64,000 bases of DNA from Cladopsammia gracilis (Eukaryota; Cnidaria; Anthozoa; Scleractinia; Dendrophylliidae), in contig JAJGOT010000123.1 of assembly GCA_022457155.1 (NCBI GenBank), positions 1,072,501-1,136,500 on the forward strand, read 5' to 3'. The position numbers were made by a program, and so were the translations under genes. Of this stretch, positions 12,807 to 33,100 are shown one piece after another. A model generated the notes under the pieces. That model was not told the DNA's origin, ran no database searches, and saw nothing but the letters and a program-made list of their open reading frames with translations. The first letter of the stretch is position 1. Each line of letters opens with the position of its first letter.

Positions 12807-13083
12807 GGTACTACCTTATATACACTATATATAGGTAATGTGCTGCCCGATAGGGTAGGGTTTTTGAGGTGCTCAGTCCTTAAATAGGGTATCCTTTTTG
12901 GTATTTTTGGTATTGTGATCCTTATATATTCCTTAGGTAGGGTCACTAAATTGCAGTATCCACCCCAACAGTGCAAAACGAAAAAGATATGGTCTGTTAA
13001 AACTGTACTACATGCCTGAATTGGGCCTTAAAAAGGGTATCAAATCTGTCGATTTTCTACCATTAAATAGGGTCAGGGTTTGA
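11132..13083. repeat. ~2-kb dispersed repeat, copy 2
   Basis: Counterpart of 679-3075 and serves as the empty-site reference for its two insertions. The inverted-repeat element corresponds to about 11693-12262, and the poly-G tract is at 12766-12805. Confidence 0.85.
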
Positions 13084-14484
13084 GAACCTTGGTGGCACAC
13101 ACCTATCCTAAATTGTTGGAAGTACCCCCCCCCCCCCCCCTCGGGGATGTCAATCAGACTCACAAGTTAGACAACCAAAGATGCAAGAATATTTTGAATA
13201 TTTTCTACACTACGAGAAATTAAACTAGCAATCCAAAATTGAGAAACACCGCCATATCCTTTGTTATTTCAGATCCTTTATATTATTCTAGCGCCCATAT
13301 TTAATTTCTATATTGCTTCTATTCAGGTTAATGCTAGTGCGCGCGCGCAATTTTCCTTGAGTCGTGCGCGTGCTTAGCTTGTTTAGTTGACGTGTGTGCT
13401 TAGTTCGTTATTTAACATACTACATTTATTTTGCGTTGTTTTCCTAACTGATATGTCTTGTCAGTAACTGTGCTCACACTGTGGGTGGCTCCTCCTAAAA
13501 TGTTCTGCAATTGGTATAGGATTTAATGGAGCCGAAACCAATTGTGGAATTGCACGCATTTTGGGCATCCTACTGATGAACAGTTACGAAATTCAGATAT
13601 ATTTAGTAGCCACATTTATTTGCGGTCTGTCCCCTTTGAATTGTAGTTAATAAGTTTGTTCACAAAGTAAAAATTATTCACGATTTGCGGATCCTGGCAT
13701 TATATGTCAAAAGTATCATTATTCAGATAATAAGTTATTGATGGTCAAGTAACCAAAAAAAATTAATAAACAAAAATTGTTGCATTTAAAGTCAACACAG
13801 TACAACAAAACACTGCAATGGAAGATTTTATGGCTGATTTCACTGTTGTGTGCACACCCAGGCTTTTCAAACATAATTTACTGAGTATGATTGATCCATC
13901 ATAATTTCCCAAAATATTCTTATGAGCAAAAAATGGTGAAGAAAATTAAGCAATCTTTTTTTGTGTGCGGATGTTTCTATTTCAAGAAATAAGTATTTTT
14001 TAAGTTCTGAACCGATTTAATGGGATACTTTAATTCTTTGTTACTGTTTTCTGAACATGGTTGAATCATGAAGAGCAAAAAAAACACTACATCAGATAAG
14101 AAAAACCAAAGTCTACAAAAAAAAAAAAACAGTGATTCAACACACGGTCATGGACTTATTGATCTTTAAACCCAGCCTACCTTGTACATGATGAAATGTG
14201 CGATAAAATCATGTACCATGTGTAACATACTGTATATTTACTGCAACAATTTTGCATTAAAATTTATGTTGGGTAGCACTGACATTACCTCATCGCATGA
14301 ACATCATTGTTAAACATTATCTATATAGTGCAAGGTATAATGGCATTAGAAAATCACTTCTAACCATAAAAATCTGAAAGTAATGACCCCATAAAGTAGC
14401 GAGCCCCAAAGGCTGTTAATTCCGAAATAATGAGGGTTGTTACTATCCAAATTTTACAGTACCATTATAAGAAAACTTAGTTAA
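13084..14484. other. 3' flank of LZIC, no gene seen
   Basis: AT-rich sequence with a poly-C run at 13126-13140. It includes the presumed LZIC 3' UTR next to 14485. No certain poly(A) signal was picked. Confidence 0.5.
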
Positions 14485-21923
<7,439 letters not shown>

Positions 21924-22760
21924 CTATAAAAGTAATGGTCAGACTCAAACCCAAACAAGTATAATAACTGGGCATAATTTGCACAAGTAGCATAATTAGC
22001 ATAATTAGGACATTAAATGTTGTTAAGTTACCGAAACCAAAGTTATAAACTCTGGCCAAACCCAGGACATAAAGACAATCCAATGAACCAATCACATTTG
22101 CAATGTATACATGTACTCAGGCATATTGGTAACATGGAGGATGAAGGCCTTTTTAAGCCTGGATTACACATGCAAGGCAAGCTTAAGCATTTACATGAAA
22201 GCATAAATATAAGCGCAAGAATAAGCACAATGATGTTTACATGTGAGATAAGCATACAGTGACATCCGCACACACAATTTTGTCGCACGATTGCTGCCAA
22301 ATTTGAATCTAACACAGTGAATGAGGAAGAGCTGAATGACGAGGTGATGCTTTACCTGCAACTTTAAAGTTTTAAAAAACTTAACGCATTCATACGCATT
22401 TACATGGACTTATTTGAAAGTTGCTGGTAGGCTTGATAGCTTTTTGCATTTGTTTATTTGTGTTTGTTCTAAGTTAGCACACCAGCTTTTTAGAGTATAA
22501 AGTTAGTAAATTAAGTTTATTTTTTTAAACCAAAACATATTTAAGCTTAACCAAGTTTCACTCCCAGAGTCAATTATGGAGACATGCAGTGTTGTTCTAA
22601 CTTTTGAGTCTGCTGACAAAATCCTATGGTGTGACCATTCAAATGAAACCTCTTTAGCAGTACTTTAAATTTTGCTTGTTCTCGTTTGTTTTTTAATATT
22701 TAACAAAATGAAATTTGGGATTTTTCTTGAATTTTGATTGTTGGCACTCTTGGGACAAGT

Positions 22761-24458
22761 AGAGATTCCCAGTCAGTAAATTAATTATTGGTCTCCAGGA
22801 ATGTTTGTTTTCATGGAAATTTCACGTCGCTCAATGGATGTTGCAAAGAGATATTTGAGGCAAGCTACTCCTGATGAGCTGAGTTTTTTGCGTTCACGGG
22901 GCAACTATTAAAGTACGAGCTTACTTTTATCCAAGAAGAAAAGAAATTCTGCACAGTAGCTTTGCAGTCCGTTCAAATTCAGAACACATATTTTCTATTG
23001 CATTAATTTCAAAAACATATTTCAACATAAGCTTATTTATATATTGCAATCCATAGTACAGTACAATAGAGTATAATACATTACAATATCGATCAGTAGT
23101 CGTATAAATAATCAGATAATTTTGCACTGCCTCACCTGAAATCAGCTGAAATTGCGGCCTCTTCATTTCTCGTTACCAGAGCCGCTCGATTCTCATGGTT
23201 GAGAATGAAGTGGACCCTGGTAAGGTTTTTTTAATTCACAAAATTATGAGCTGCTATTCCCCAATGCTTAAAAAACGAAGAGCAGCAAGCAAAGATGCAC
23301 TTGTTGTGCTACTTGCTCAAAACAAAAAGAAGAAATTGTCCAAAAATAAGAAAAAGTATATTCGCTTACATAAAAGTGATGTCATATCCGTAACGCACTC
23401 TATAAGAATATCCGACTTACTTCCGTCATGGGTAGAGCAATGATCAATTTATTTGTACCCCCTCTTAGGCTGCACTGGGCCTCGTTGCCTTCCTTTTCCG
23501 AACCACGTTGCGAGAAGTTGTCGTTCATCGTAAGTATTTCAGTCATTGTTATATTTCCTTAGCCGTTAGTTTTGAGCCTTTAGCCTTCGTAGCTGTGTAA
23601 ATTTTTGCTCCGCGTCGTTTGCAATGCATGTGGTGTGTCTGAAATGTTCCAAACGAACCGTCTTTTATTGTCCAAGAAACCCCCTAAAATAGAAAGCACT
23701 TCTTTGGTCTTTATGGTAGCAGCGTTTTTGTGAAATAACCTGGTTTTTAGTTCGGTGTATCGATCATTCAAATAATTTAATTTGAAGCACTTAAAAGATC
23801 ACTTCTGAGAGACTGTAAATTTTGATAATGTCTTTTTCAAACCGTTTGCATTCGTCGTTTTTTTGGCGGCGAAATTAAGCGTACCGTATTTTGCCGGCCG
23901 GCTATGGTTCACACGTGATTAAAGATTAAGATGTATGCTCTTTCTGGTATCATGGAAACGTTTGAACAGAAACTTTTCTCCTCGAGTTAAATTCTCGTTA
24001 CGGCATTTTCTTACATGGTTATGTGAAAAATATCGTCTTTTTATTTTGCGATATCCGTGTCATTGAGTGTAAAGCCAAATACGTGTTTAAAAATCCATCA
24101 GGGCACGGCAAATATCGAAAAAATCAAAGAGGAAAACACCCAAAGATAAAATAGCTGGCTCAGTTTGATGCGAACACAGTGCTGGCCTGGTTGAGTTTTT
24201 GCAACTGTTGATTATAATCAAGTAATTTTGCTTGTAAAAAGGTATTTTGTTTTGGAAAGGCAACAGCAAATCTGATTAAGGTGATTCCCTACCACTGTAT
24301 TATGCATTATTATGTATTATCATATGACTCGTATGGCCGTACGCATTTGCGCAAGCGGGGCCGGAAAAAGCCGTACAGCCCTACTACAAAAGTGTACGGC
24401 CTCACAAGTTAAAATTTCAAGCAATTTTGTCTCCAAATTGGTAATAGGATAGAACACC
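22761..24458. other. LZIC upstream region, no gene seen
   Basis: Probably contains the LZIC promoter and first non-coding exon near 23.0-23.2 kb. Nothing else recognisable. Confidence 0.35.
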
Positions 24459-24595
24459 TATTGACTAAGTTAGGTCGGGCCGGATGGGAAAATGTTTGGT
24501 TCTCGGTCATGGCGCACGGACCTTGTTGCACTTGGTCTGTACACCATGACCTTGAGCCAAATGTTTTCCTATCCGGCCCTCCCACTTAGTCGATA
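24459..24595. mobile_element. Short inverted-repeat element
   Basis: ACTAAGTTAGGTCGGGCCGG to CCGGCCCTCCCACTTAGT; both arms contain AAATGTTTGG/CCAAATGTTTTCC and CGGTCATGG/CCATGACC. Confidence 0.6.
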
Positions 24596-24604
24596 AGTAC
24601 ATAT

Positions 24605-24870
24605 TTTCCTGTGCCTTAATATCTTGTGATTTGTGTGTACAATGGCGACCCATCACCCATACATTATTGCATGTATTTGAAGAAAATGTGACCTGCTGCA
24701 ATATTTCCAAATTTGAAGAATTTTGCATTATTTGATTTTGAAGTATTCTCATAGAATCACTACTACAATCTGTTTTTAGAGGGTTCAGTGCATTTATTTC
24801 CCATAAGTGGTCAAAGGGGACTATAGATGTGTTAAGTAATGTTAAAGAATCTGACCCATCCAGTTTGTAT
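24605..24870 (-). CDS. Possible coding exon, unknown gene (weak)
   Basis: An open minus-strand stretch encodes residues such as DHLWEINALNPLKTDCSSDS and RILQNQIMQNSSNLEILQQ. Composition is protein-like, but splice sites are unclear and the end runs into an inverted-repeat element at 24459-24595. It could be the last exon of the same unknown gene as 26152-26553. Confidence 0.2.
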
Positions 24871-25164
24871 TGCACGCCTATGTTGGTTCATCTGCCATTT
24901 GTAGATGAGAAATTCACTCGTGCAAGAGGTGATATGCTTGCCCAAAAGAATAGAGCCATATCATAACAATAAGAGAAGTGCGCAATGGTAACTGGGCTGG
25001 TCACTCTTTAATGCAGTGCCTTCTGGATTATTTTTTTTTATTATTGTGGGGTGTGGGGACATGCTCCCTTAGGAATTTTTGATAATCAGGAAGTTCAGAA
25101 ATGCTATTTCCAGTGATTTGAGGCAAAATAATACCTACCAACAGGCCTCAACATTCAATTAGAA

Positions 25165-25350
25165 TAGGCCATTTGCACGATGACGTCATTTGACTACTAC
25201 TACCAGAATTCATTTCGTTTTTCCTTTCTTATTTAAATTTGGTATTCCCAGTGAGGTTTAAATAACAATAGCCCTAATTTGCACTACAAAACAAAAAGCT
25301 GAAGGATTCTGGTAGTAGTAATCAAATGACGTCATCGTGCAAATGACCTA
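25165..25350. mobile_element. TA-bounded MITE
   Basis: Ends TAGGCCATTTGCACGATGAC and GTCATCGTGCAAATGACCTA with inner TACTACTACCAGAATTC arms. Confidence 0.75.
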
Positions 25351-26151
25351 TTGTCTATAAAATACAGGGGTCTGTTTAATAATTATTTTAGTAATAGAAA
25401 TTGGACTGAGTGGAGCACAATTCACAGAGTAAGCAGGTGAATATTTTCAAAGTGCGAGGCCGATTTGAAATTACAAGCACAATTATCCCATTAATCAAAA
25501 CTATAATAAAATTCTCGAATGTGATTGGTTATCAGAAGGCCCGATTAGAGCATTAATATGACAGTTTACGCATCATGCTTGTAATTGGACAATGTAATTG
25601 GACAGTACGCGTCATTTGTATGCACTATCCTTTTTACGTGCATGTATCTCGGTCACAAAAACACACAACTGTTATGTTTTTATGCACCAAAACGTGTAAC
25701 ATTCAACGTTTTATCCTCAAATTGTGTTATAGTTATGATTAATTGGTAACAGGACTTTGTGTCATCCAATTCTGTCTGAAATCATACTTGTGATTAAACA
25801 AATCGGACTCCCGCTTCTCGGTCATCCGATTTTGTTAATCACTCTTGTGGTTACAGACAGCATTGGACTCCACTTAGTCCTTAGCCTGCATGACAGGCGC
25901 TTTATGAGCCAATCGGGGCGAGCGAAGCATTTCGCGCAAAGTGCGACACAAGCGCAAAGCGCGAGACAAGGCGAGGAAAAAAAGACAGTCCATTGTTCTG
26001 GCTCTTCACAAATTGTCAACCATTCATCTGGTACACGGTAATGCTGATTGGCCAGTTTATACTACGTGACGATGTGTGAGATCAGTTATAGCAAATGTAA
26101 ACAACAAGATAAAAACAAAGCTGTCGCTCGTGTTGTAATTACACATTTTAC

Positions 26152-26553
26152 CTTGGTTATTGTTTGTGTTTCCTCGACTGGAACATTGGATTTCCTCCCA
26201 CAATCGATCAACTTGATTAACATCTGGTATATTTTCGTTGGCTGGCAAGGTTTCTTTACCCAGCGACAACTTCTTTCTCACTCTTCCCTGGGTATAAACA
26301 CGAGAGGAACCATCCACAGAGACACTTGGAGAACTCTTTGCCTGTCTTTTTGCCGACAGATTACTTGACGATGAATTCGGCCCGCATTGAGCTTCTTGCT
26401 TTACTTCAGACAAGGTTTTACAAGATGTAGAAATGTGCCTAGTGCATTTCGGATCATTTCGGACACGATCTACTGGATAGGCTTGAATCTTGTTCAACAT
26501 GAATACCATATTGGAAGAGCAGATTTGACAACTGAACACCCCGGCATTCTTGC
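26152..26553 (-). CDS. Possible coding exon, unknown gene
   Basis: A ~134-codon open stretch ends at a good donor (AACCAAG|GTAAAATG). It begins with GVFSCQICSSN, a CxxC pair, then a Ser/Lys-rich, probably disordered part (SSSNLSAKRQAKSSPSVSVD) and VDRLWEEIQCSS. No TE similarity is recognised. The acceptor is not clear: a TAA lies 13 bases upstream of the assumed start. It sits just upstream of, and divergent from, eIF5A. Confidence 0.3.
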
Positions 26554-28287
26554 CTTTGGGTTACTGAAAAATTGGAATCAAACTCAAATTTTGTATAAAA
26601 GGCCTACTGCAAAATCTAGACAATAAATTAAATGATTTAGGGCCATCGCCAAGACATGGATGAAGCTTCTCATTTGTGTAATACAGACACGCTCAGCGCC
26701 AGAAAGGTGACGATTTTTGCGCGAACAATTAATCGTGTTTTGATTGATTGTTTTGAAATCACTGCGGTCAGTTAATATTGGTGGGAGTTGGTGGGCGGAA
26801 GAGCCAGAACAATGAACTGTCTACAGGCGCTTTATTTCTTCCCCTCCCCTTGTCTTGTAGGTGTCCAATTACAGCTATCCAATTACAAAAAGTGGTAATA
26901 GGCTAGCTGTACTGTACACCAATTACATAAGAAATAGGCTTGCAGATGACCAATCACAATCAAGAATTTGTTATTTGCAAGCTGGACCCTTGTTTATACA
27001 AGTGCAAGCAAAAACAAGTTCAATAAACATCGTCTGACTTGTACTTACAGGTGTAGTGTATGTTGTGGCTCTTTCCTTGGTTTAAAAATTTTTTAAATTC
27101 CTTTGTCCTCGATTCGTTATTAATCTGGGGTAAAGGAAAACAAAAATCAAACTTGTACAAGTGTAATTTACAAGAGTAGCTATTGTTTTCAACCTCTAAA
27201 ACGATGGCTACACTTGTAAGTTACACTTGTAAAAGGTTTGTTGAATTGACCCCTGGTTTGAAGATTTTCTTACTAAAGAAAAATTTGAACCCATGCAAAG
27301 GAACAGGCACACCACATGCACAGGCAGACCACACCAGGGATGTACTCCAGCAGTGCCCTGCTGCCACAGGCAACTAATGAATAATTCTATGAAAGACTGG
27401 TAATGAAAACAGTGACAAAGTCAAAGGCAAACTTTAGCTTGCTTACAGTCAATGCACTTCATGCATGAATGGCCATAGGACTCTAACATTCTAGAGTATA
27501 GGTTCCATTCTTAGATGAGATTACTGTAACTTTGGAGATAGCTTCAAAGAGAAGGATTTATTTTTTTTATTTATTTATTGATCATTTAGAAGTTGACTTT
27601 TGGGAAGTGTGGTCAATATGACAGACAAAATCTTATTGAAAATCAATCTTAAAAACAAAATTCATGATTCTGTTATAGAATATAAGATACAAATAATCAG
27701 TTAAACTCATCGTTAATAGATGAGTCTGGGGGTTTGGTGCCTGAAAGACTGGTGGGGCCACAGGAAACAGGAACCAAGCAAGGTGCATAACCATAGCAAC
27801 CCTGTGAGTGGCAACCACCTGGCACAGCACAGTGAAAGATCAGTGGAATCAGAAAGAATGAAAATAATATTGACAACAATACTGACCACAAATGACCACC
27901 ATAGTATACTTACCAAGAGAGGGGGAGGGACTAGTAGAAAAACACTTGAAAGGGCACTAGCTGTCTACAAGCAATTAGAAGCGAAATTAACTGACAAACA
28001 ATGTGAGCTGTAAGAAATCAATCGGGCCCCTGCAAAACCAAGCAGCAAATGTCTTGATTTTAACTTTGCCTAAATTACATCTAGCCACATAAATGTTTTG
28101 AGGAATGAAATTGAAAAATGACCTAATCAATGAATAGTCGAAGTTGTGTGTTCATACATGAAGTGTGTTGACTGTAATATTATTTTTCAATTAAGTTTAT
28201 CGGACAAGCACTTTTGGGTTTTGGCCAACAAAACTCTTTCTAGTGGTTTTCTAACAGGTTTTACTACATAATGTTTTTGTTTTTCAG
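26554..28287. other. eIF5A upstream region and 5' UTR intron
   Basis: Holds a short Tc-like palindromic repeat at 27060-27145 related to 20640-20790. The untranslated first exon of eIF5A should be here but could not be located. Confidence 0.4.
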
Positions 28288-28298
28288 TGTTTAATATC

Positions 28299-30159
28299 AT
28301 GGCTGACCACGATGACTTTGACAATGCAGATTCTGGAGCATCCAAGACTTACCCACAGCAGTGCTCGGCTCTTCGTAAAAATGGCCATGTTATCATTAAA
28401 GGGCGTCCATGCAAAATAGTGGAGATGACTACTTCTAAGACTGGAAAGCATGGTCATGCTAAAGTAAGTGTCAGATTAATCTTTTAACCCTTTACAGTGC
28501 AATATACCCTACTGGAGCACCCAACCATCGTTTTTTTTTTCCTTCAAGTTAGCCAATGAGAGCGTGAATTCAATTGACAAGCATGCCTCCTCGCAAAGTT
28601 GAGCACGATGGAATGTAATCTTGTTGCTTTGTGATCACAGGAGTGTAAAGTTAGTTACAAAATGTGAAGTGATTATTCACTTCATTGCCTCACCCCTTAG
28701 TTGTTTTCCTACCCACCCTCTTACAATGAACACAGACTTTCTTTTTCCCTTTAATTTTGACGATGAAATGATCATCTGTATTTGCCGGGAAGAGCGACAA
28801 ATTTTCAGTCTCGCTGCGCTTAGCTGAATGACCCGCCGAATCTGAAAATCCCCTGATCAACTGTTTAGCTAAATAAGTCCTAAAAGTGAATTGCTTTACT
28901 TTACTTCATACCTGTTCTTAGTCATGGTCCTGCTGTTAATACCCTGATTTCCAAAAAGGTCATCCATGGACTAAAATAAAGCATAATTTGGGAGCCATTT
29001 CCATCTGATACCAGTGTTGTCACTGTGCACTGCTCTTCTCATGATCCAATTGATCATGAGCAGGAATAGAAACTCTGACATGTTGCACCCTTGCTTTACC
29101 TCAGATTTCACATCAAACCAGTCAGTTTGCCCTGAGCCATCGTGCACACTGGTTACGTTCATACATAGCCGTGACCATCTTGACAAGCTTGGGAGGGATC
29201 CCGTAACACTGCATGATTTTCCACAAGGTTTCCCAGTGAACACTGTCAAAGGCTTTTTTATAATCAACAAAGCAGGAATTCCATTTAATTACTTGCTCCA
29301 CAACATGGTTGCCACAGGTCAGGAAATAGTCAGGGAAAAAAAATTTTCTTCAAGGTCAGGGAAAAGTCAGGGAATTTCATTCTGAGTCAGGGAAAATTTA
29401 AGTCTTTAAGAGAAGTCAGGGAAAAGTGAAATTTTAAGAGTACTAGCTTATTTATTGCCAACTCAGCGATGTTTTTGTGTAATCTAGAATGCAAGCTGTT
29501 AATGTCAAGGTAAGTAAAACAAAAATTTTATTCACATATATAGCCATTTCATGTACACTAGCAAGTGGCTTTCTGAAAGCATTAATAAATTGGTGGAGAG
29601 GTTGGCTGTGAGGGGAGGTTGGAGGCCATTACCAGGACTAATTTGACTAATTTTTTTAATTTAGTTGGTCAGGGAAATTTTACATTTGTCAGGGAAAAGT
29701 CAGGGAATTTCAAAATGTTATGGCTGTGGCAACCATGCACAATGTTCCTAAGAAACCTGCTGGTTTCTTCGTTAAGTTGGCATCAACACCTGCTGAAATT
29801 CTTCTGATCAAGATACCCGCCCATCGTTTTCGCAACAACAGACATCAGATCAAATGAAGAATGATCCTTGCAGTTGTGAATGCAATTTAAGCAATTGCGA
29901 AAAGAAGCCTGAAAAAAAATTCAGGACTTCAACGGGGTTCGAACCCATGACCTTGTGATACCCAGGGTTGTCCCTAACAGCCGGCAGCCGGCAGAATTAA
30001 CCGGCTACTTCGGTCGTTTGTGCCGGCTACTTTTGTGATAAATATATATTTTTTAAAGACAAATTATTTGTTTCTTTACTGGTGCTATCCGGCTACTTAG
30101 AAATTTTTACCAGCTACTTGAAAAGTTGTGGACAACCCTGGATACCGGTGCGATGCTCT

Positions 30160-30194
<35 letters not shown>

Positions 30195-33100
30195 AGGTCA
30201 ATTGTAGGTTCACAACTGCGAGGATCATTCTTCATTTGATTTCATTTCCACAGTTCATATATGATTTATTTCACATATATCATTTCACAACAGACATCAG
30301 AGTAATCCCGATCCAGTTCCCACACGCTGTGAGAGCACATTTCTTTGCCAGCTTAACAATGAGGCCTTTGCCCCAATCTGCAGGCATGGTCTCACTATCC
30401 CATATCACATGGAAAAGGTCATGTAGCACATCAACATTGTTATGAGTATACAAGTATGATCCCTGTTGGAATGTTATGGTGACTGCTCTGAATTTAATTT
30501 ATTTTATGCGTTTTAAAGGTTCACCTGGTAGGAATAGACATTTTTACAGGAAAGAAGTATGAAGACATCTGCCCGTCAACTCATAATATGTCTGTACCAA
30601 ATGTGACGCGCAAGGACTTCCAGGTATGGCTTAAAGGCAAAAACAGTTCTGTCACCTTAATGTTACTATTTTTAAAGTGCTACTACGATCAATTTTTTTA
30701 TTGTCATTTTTTTACATTTTCGTGTACCATTAGACGTCCTTACTCATCTTGCCAAATTTCAATTCATTACGAACATCAGAAGTCATTAAATTTTAACATT
30801 TATTTCCGAGAATTTACGGCCGCCATTAACAAACCTTGTTCCACGGCTTGGTTGTGAATGGAAGAAAGTGACGTAAAAGACTCAAACATATCTCACGGGT
30901 TGAAATTATAATAACAATAAGTATTGAAAGTCACGCCAAAAGCAACAAAAACTTTGGACTTGTTCTTCGTGCAATTTTCTATGCTGATTGTTATTATAAT
31001 TTCAACCCGTGAGGTATTTTTGAGTCTTTTATGTCACTTTCTCCTATTCACAACCAAGCCTTGGAACAAGGTTTATTAATGGCGGCCGTAAATTATCGGG
31101 AATGTTAAAATTAAATGACTTCTGATGTTCGTAATGAATTGAAATTTGGCAAGGTGAGTAAGGAAGTCCAATAGTACACGAAAATGTAAAAAAATGAAAA
31201 TCAAAAATTTGATCATAGTAGCACTTTAAGCTATTAACTCATTCTTGTCACGCAAGGGGATTTACCGGTCCATGTGGACCAGTGATCAATAATTTTCTAG
31301 AAAATTTGTGTTACGTCCGGTTGATGCCATACTTGGCAAACAGAAAGTTTATAGAATTAGCCAATCACCGGCCGAGTTTCATTGCGATTGGTTGAATAAA
31401 TCACGTGTACGGAATTTTTATTTGCATAATCGATTGTAAGCGTAATGGCGTCACCTTCGAAGGGAACTCGTGTTGGGGAAATCAAACTAGAAGAAGACAC
31501 AACTATCGACTACAAAGGAGTTAGCAATCACAAAGTCATGTCCAGTGGTGGGGAAAGTGAATTGGATTGCCAACATGCCATTGAAAGTGAAAATGAGAGG
31601 TAAGAGAGGATGAAACTTTTACATATGATGCCTTGCAGTTCACACACAACAGAACATATGTTCTTGAATTGCAGGAAAATATGATTTGAATCTGCTTGTT
31701 ATGCTTGAATTCTTGCTTATTTCATCATCAGATCTTTCTAAGTTCACATTTGGGAGTAAATAGCTCCATAATTTTGCTTAGAAATGTTGTTTTTCGGCGT
31801 CAGGGTAAAAAGACGCAGTGTAGCGTGGGTTTGACCCCGAAATCGGAAAATGAATTCCGTTGCTATGGAACTGTAGCGGTTCACATCCTTTGAATTTGTT
31901 TTGTGTCATTGTCTGTCGCTATTTCGCTTTATCTTTGTATTTGGTGTCTAGAAAGACTATACAAAACAATCTGCTAAATAACACTTCTTTTATTTTAATT
32001 TTTTTAGTGATGAATTTAGACTGATTGGTAAATAGTTTCATTTTGTTCAAGAAACACCAAGCACAAATTCCTGACGAGCTGGCTTTGAAGGGCCACAGCT
32101 GATTACTCTCACTCATTTCAGAGAGGAGATAGTAAGGCAGCTCTGTGGTTTTCCCAAGTATGATCATCCGCTGGTCCATGCCACTTAAGGCCAGCTCGTC
32201 CTCCACCTGACCATGGGCCATTGTGACAGAACACATACCCATTGTTGGTGAGGAAAGGAAAATGTGTGTGGTGTGTTGGAAGTGGGAGAAAAAACGTTAT
32301 AAATTCAGAACTTACCATAAACACTGGTGTATAAGCCGCACTCAAAGATAAACTGCACCCCGAGTTGTTGGGGGAAACGTTTTATCAAATAAAAACACAA
32401 GTCAGAGAATTCTGTCCACAAAACATGAGTAGACTTTGCTTCTATCCGTCGAATCATCATGTATCGAAAAAAAAAACCCACAGTTTTGGCAGTTTTCAGC
32501 GCAGCTACGTTCGTTTGCCTGCCGTTCGCTTGGAAACCATGAAAATTTCTTGAGTACATGTTTTTATTTAGCCTGGACATGGTTACTAAGGTTAACCAAG
32601 ATGGCCGCTTGTTTACAGACTCATTATTTGTTGGCTTCTTTTATTTGTCTTCAGTGTTCGTTCATTGCTAAAAGCTTCAAAATGTCTGACAAAGATAGGG
32701 AGCACTGTTTTAATGCAGGTATTTTGACAATTAGAGGCTAAATTTTACAATGTGTAAACACAACACTCAGGTTCATGCCTTATGCATTCGATGCAGATTG
32801 TTCAGTTTGATTTTTTGGTTTCAGAGGCACTTTGGCCACACTGTTAGACTCACTTTTCTACATCATCTAAAGTTAAAGAATGTTTTTGTTCTATGTTATA
32901 CACCTCTAATAAATAAGCTTAAGTCCCTACATATTAATATTGATTTTTTAAATGATTACGACATCATTTTTGGCCTAACCGAGAAGATTATTAATTGGAT
33001 TCTTTTAAATCATATAATCATTATCGGTAAACAAATCATTTATCATAACCAGCAGAAGAATTCTTTACCTTGTTTGAATCAAGTCATCGCTAAGCTAAAA

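Larger units (their letters stand above)
28975..30440 (-). pseudogene. Decayed LINE reverse transcriptase, interrupted twice
   Basis: Read on the minus strand, 30440-30302 gives [18 protein letters not shown] followed by [11 protein letters not shown]. 29834-29738 gives [20 protein letters not shown], and 29270-28975 gives [20 protein letters not shown]: successive reverse-transcriptase landmarks (LPKK..WRGI, the [QE]AGFR-type segment and QGC). A frameshift and two insertions (29850-30286, 29304-29737) break it. It lies in the first coding intron of eIF5A. Confidence 0.75.

Noticed and set aside
30100..30190. Possible functional tRNA gene (minus)
   Set aside because: A- and B-box-like sequences belong to a SINE with target duplications, and the head is interrupted by another element.
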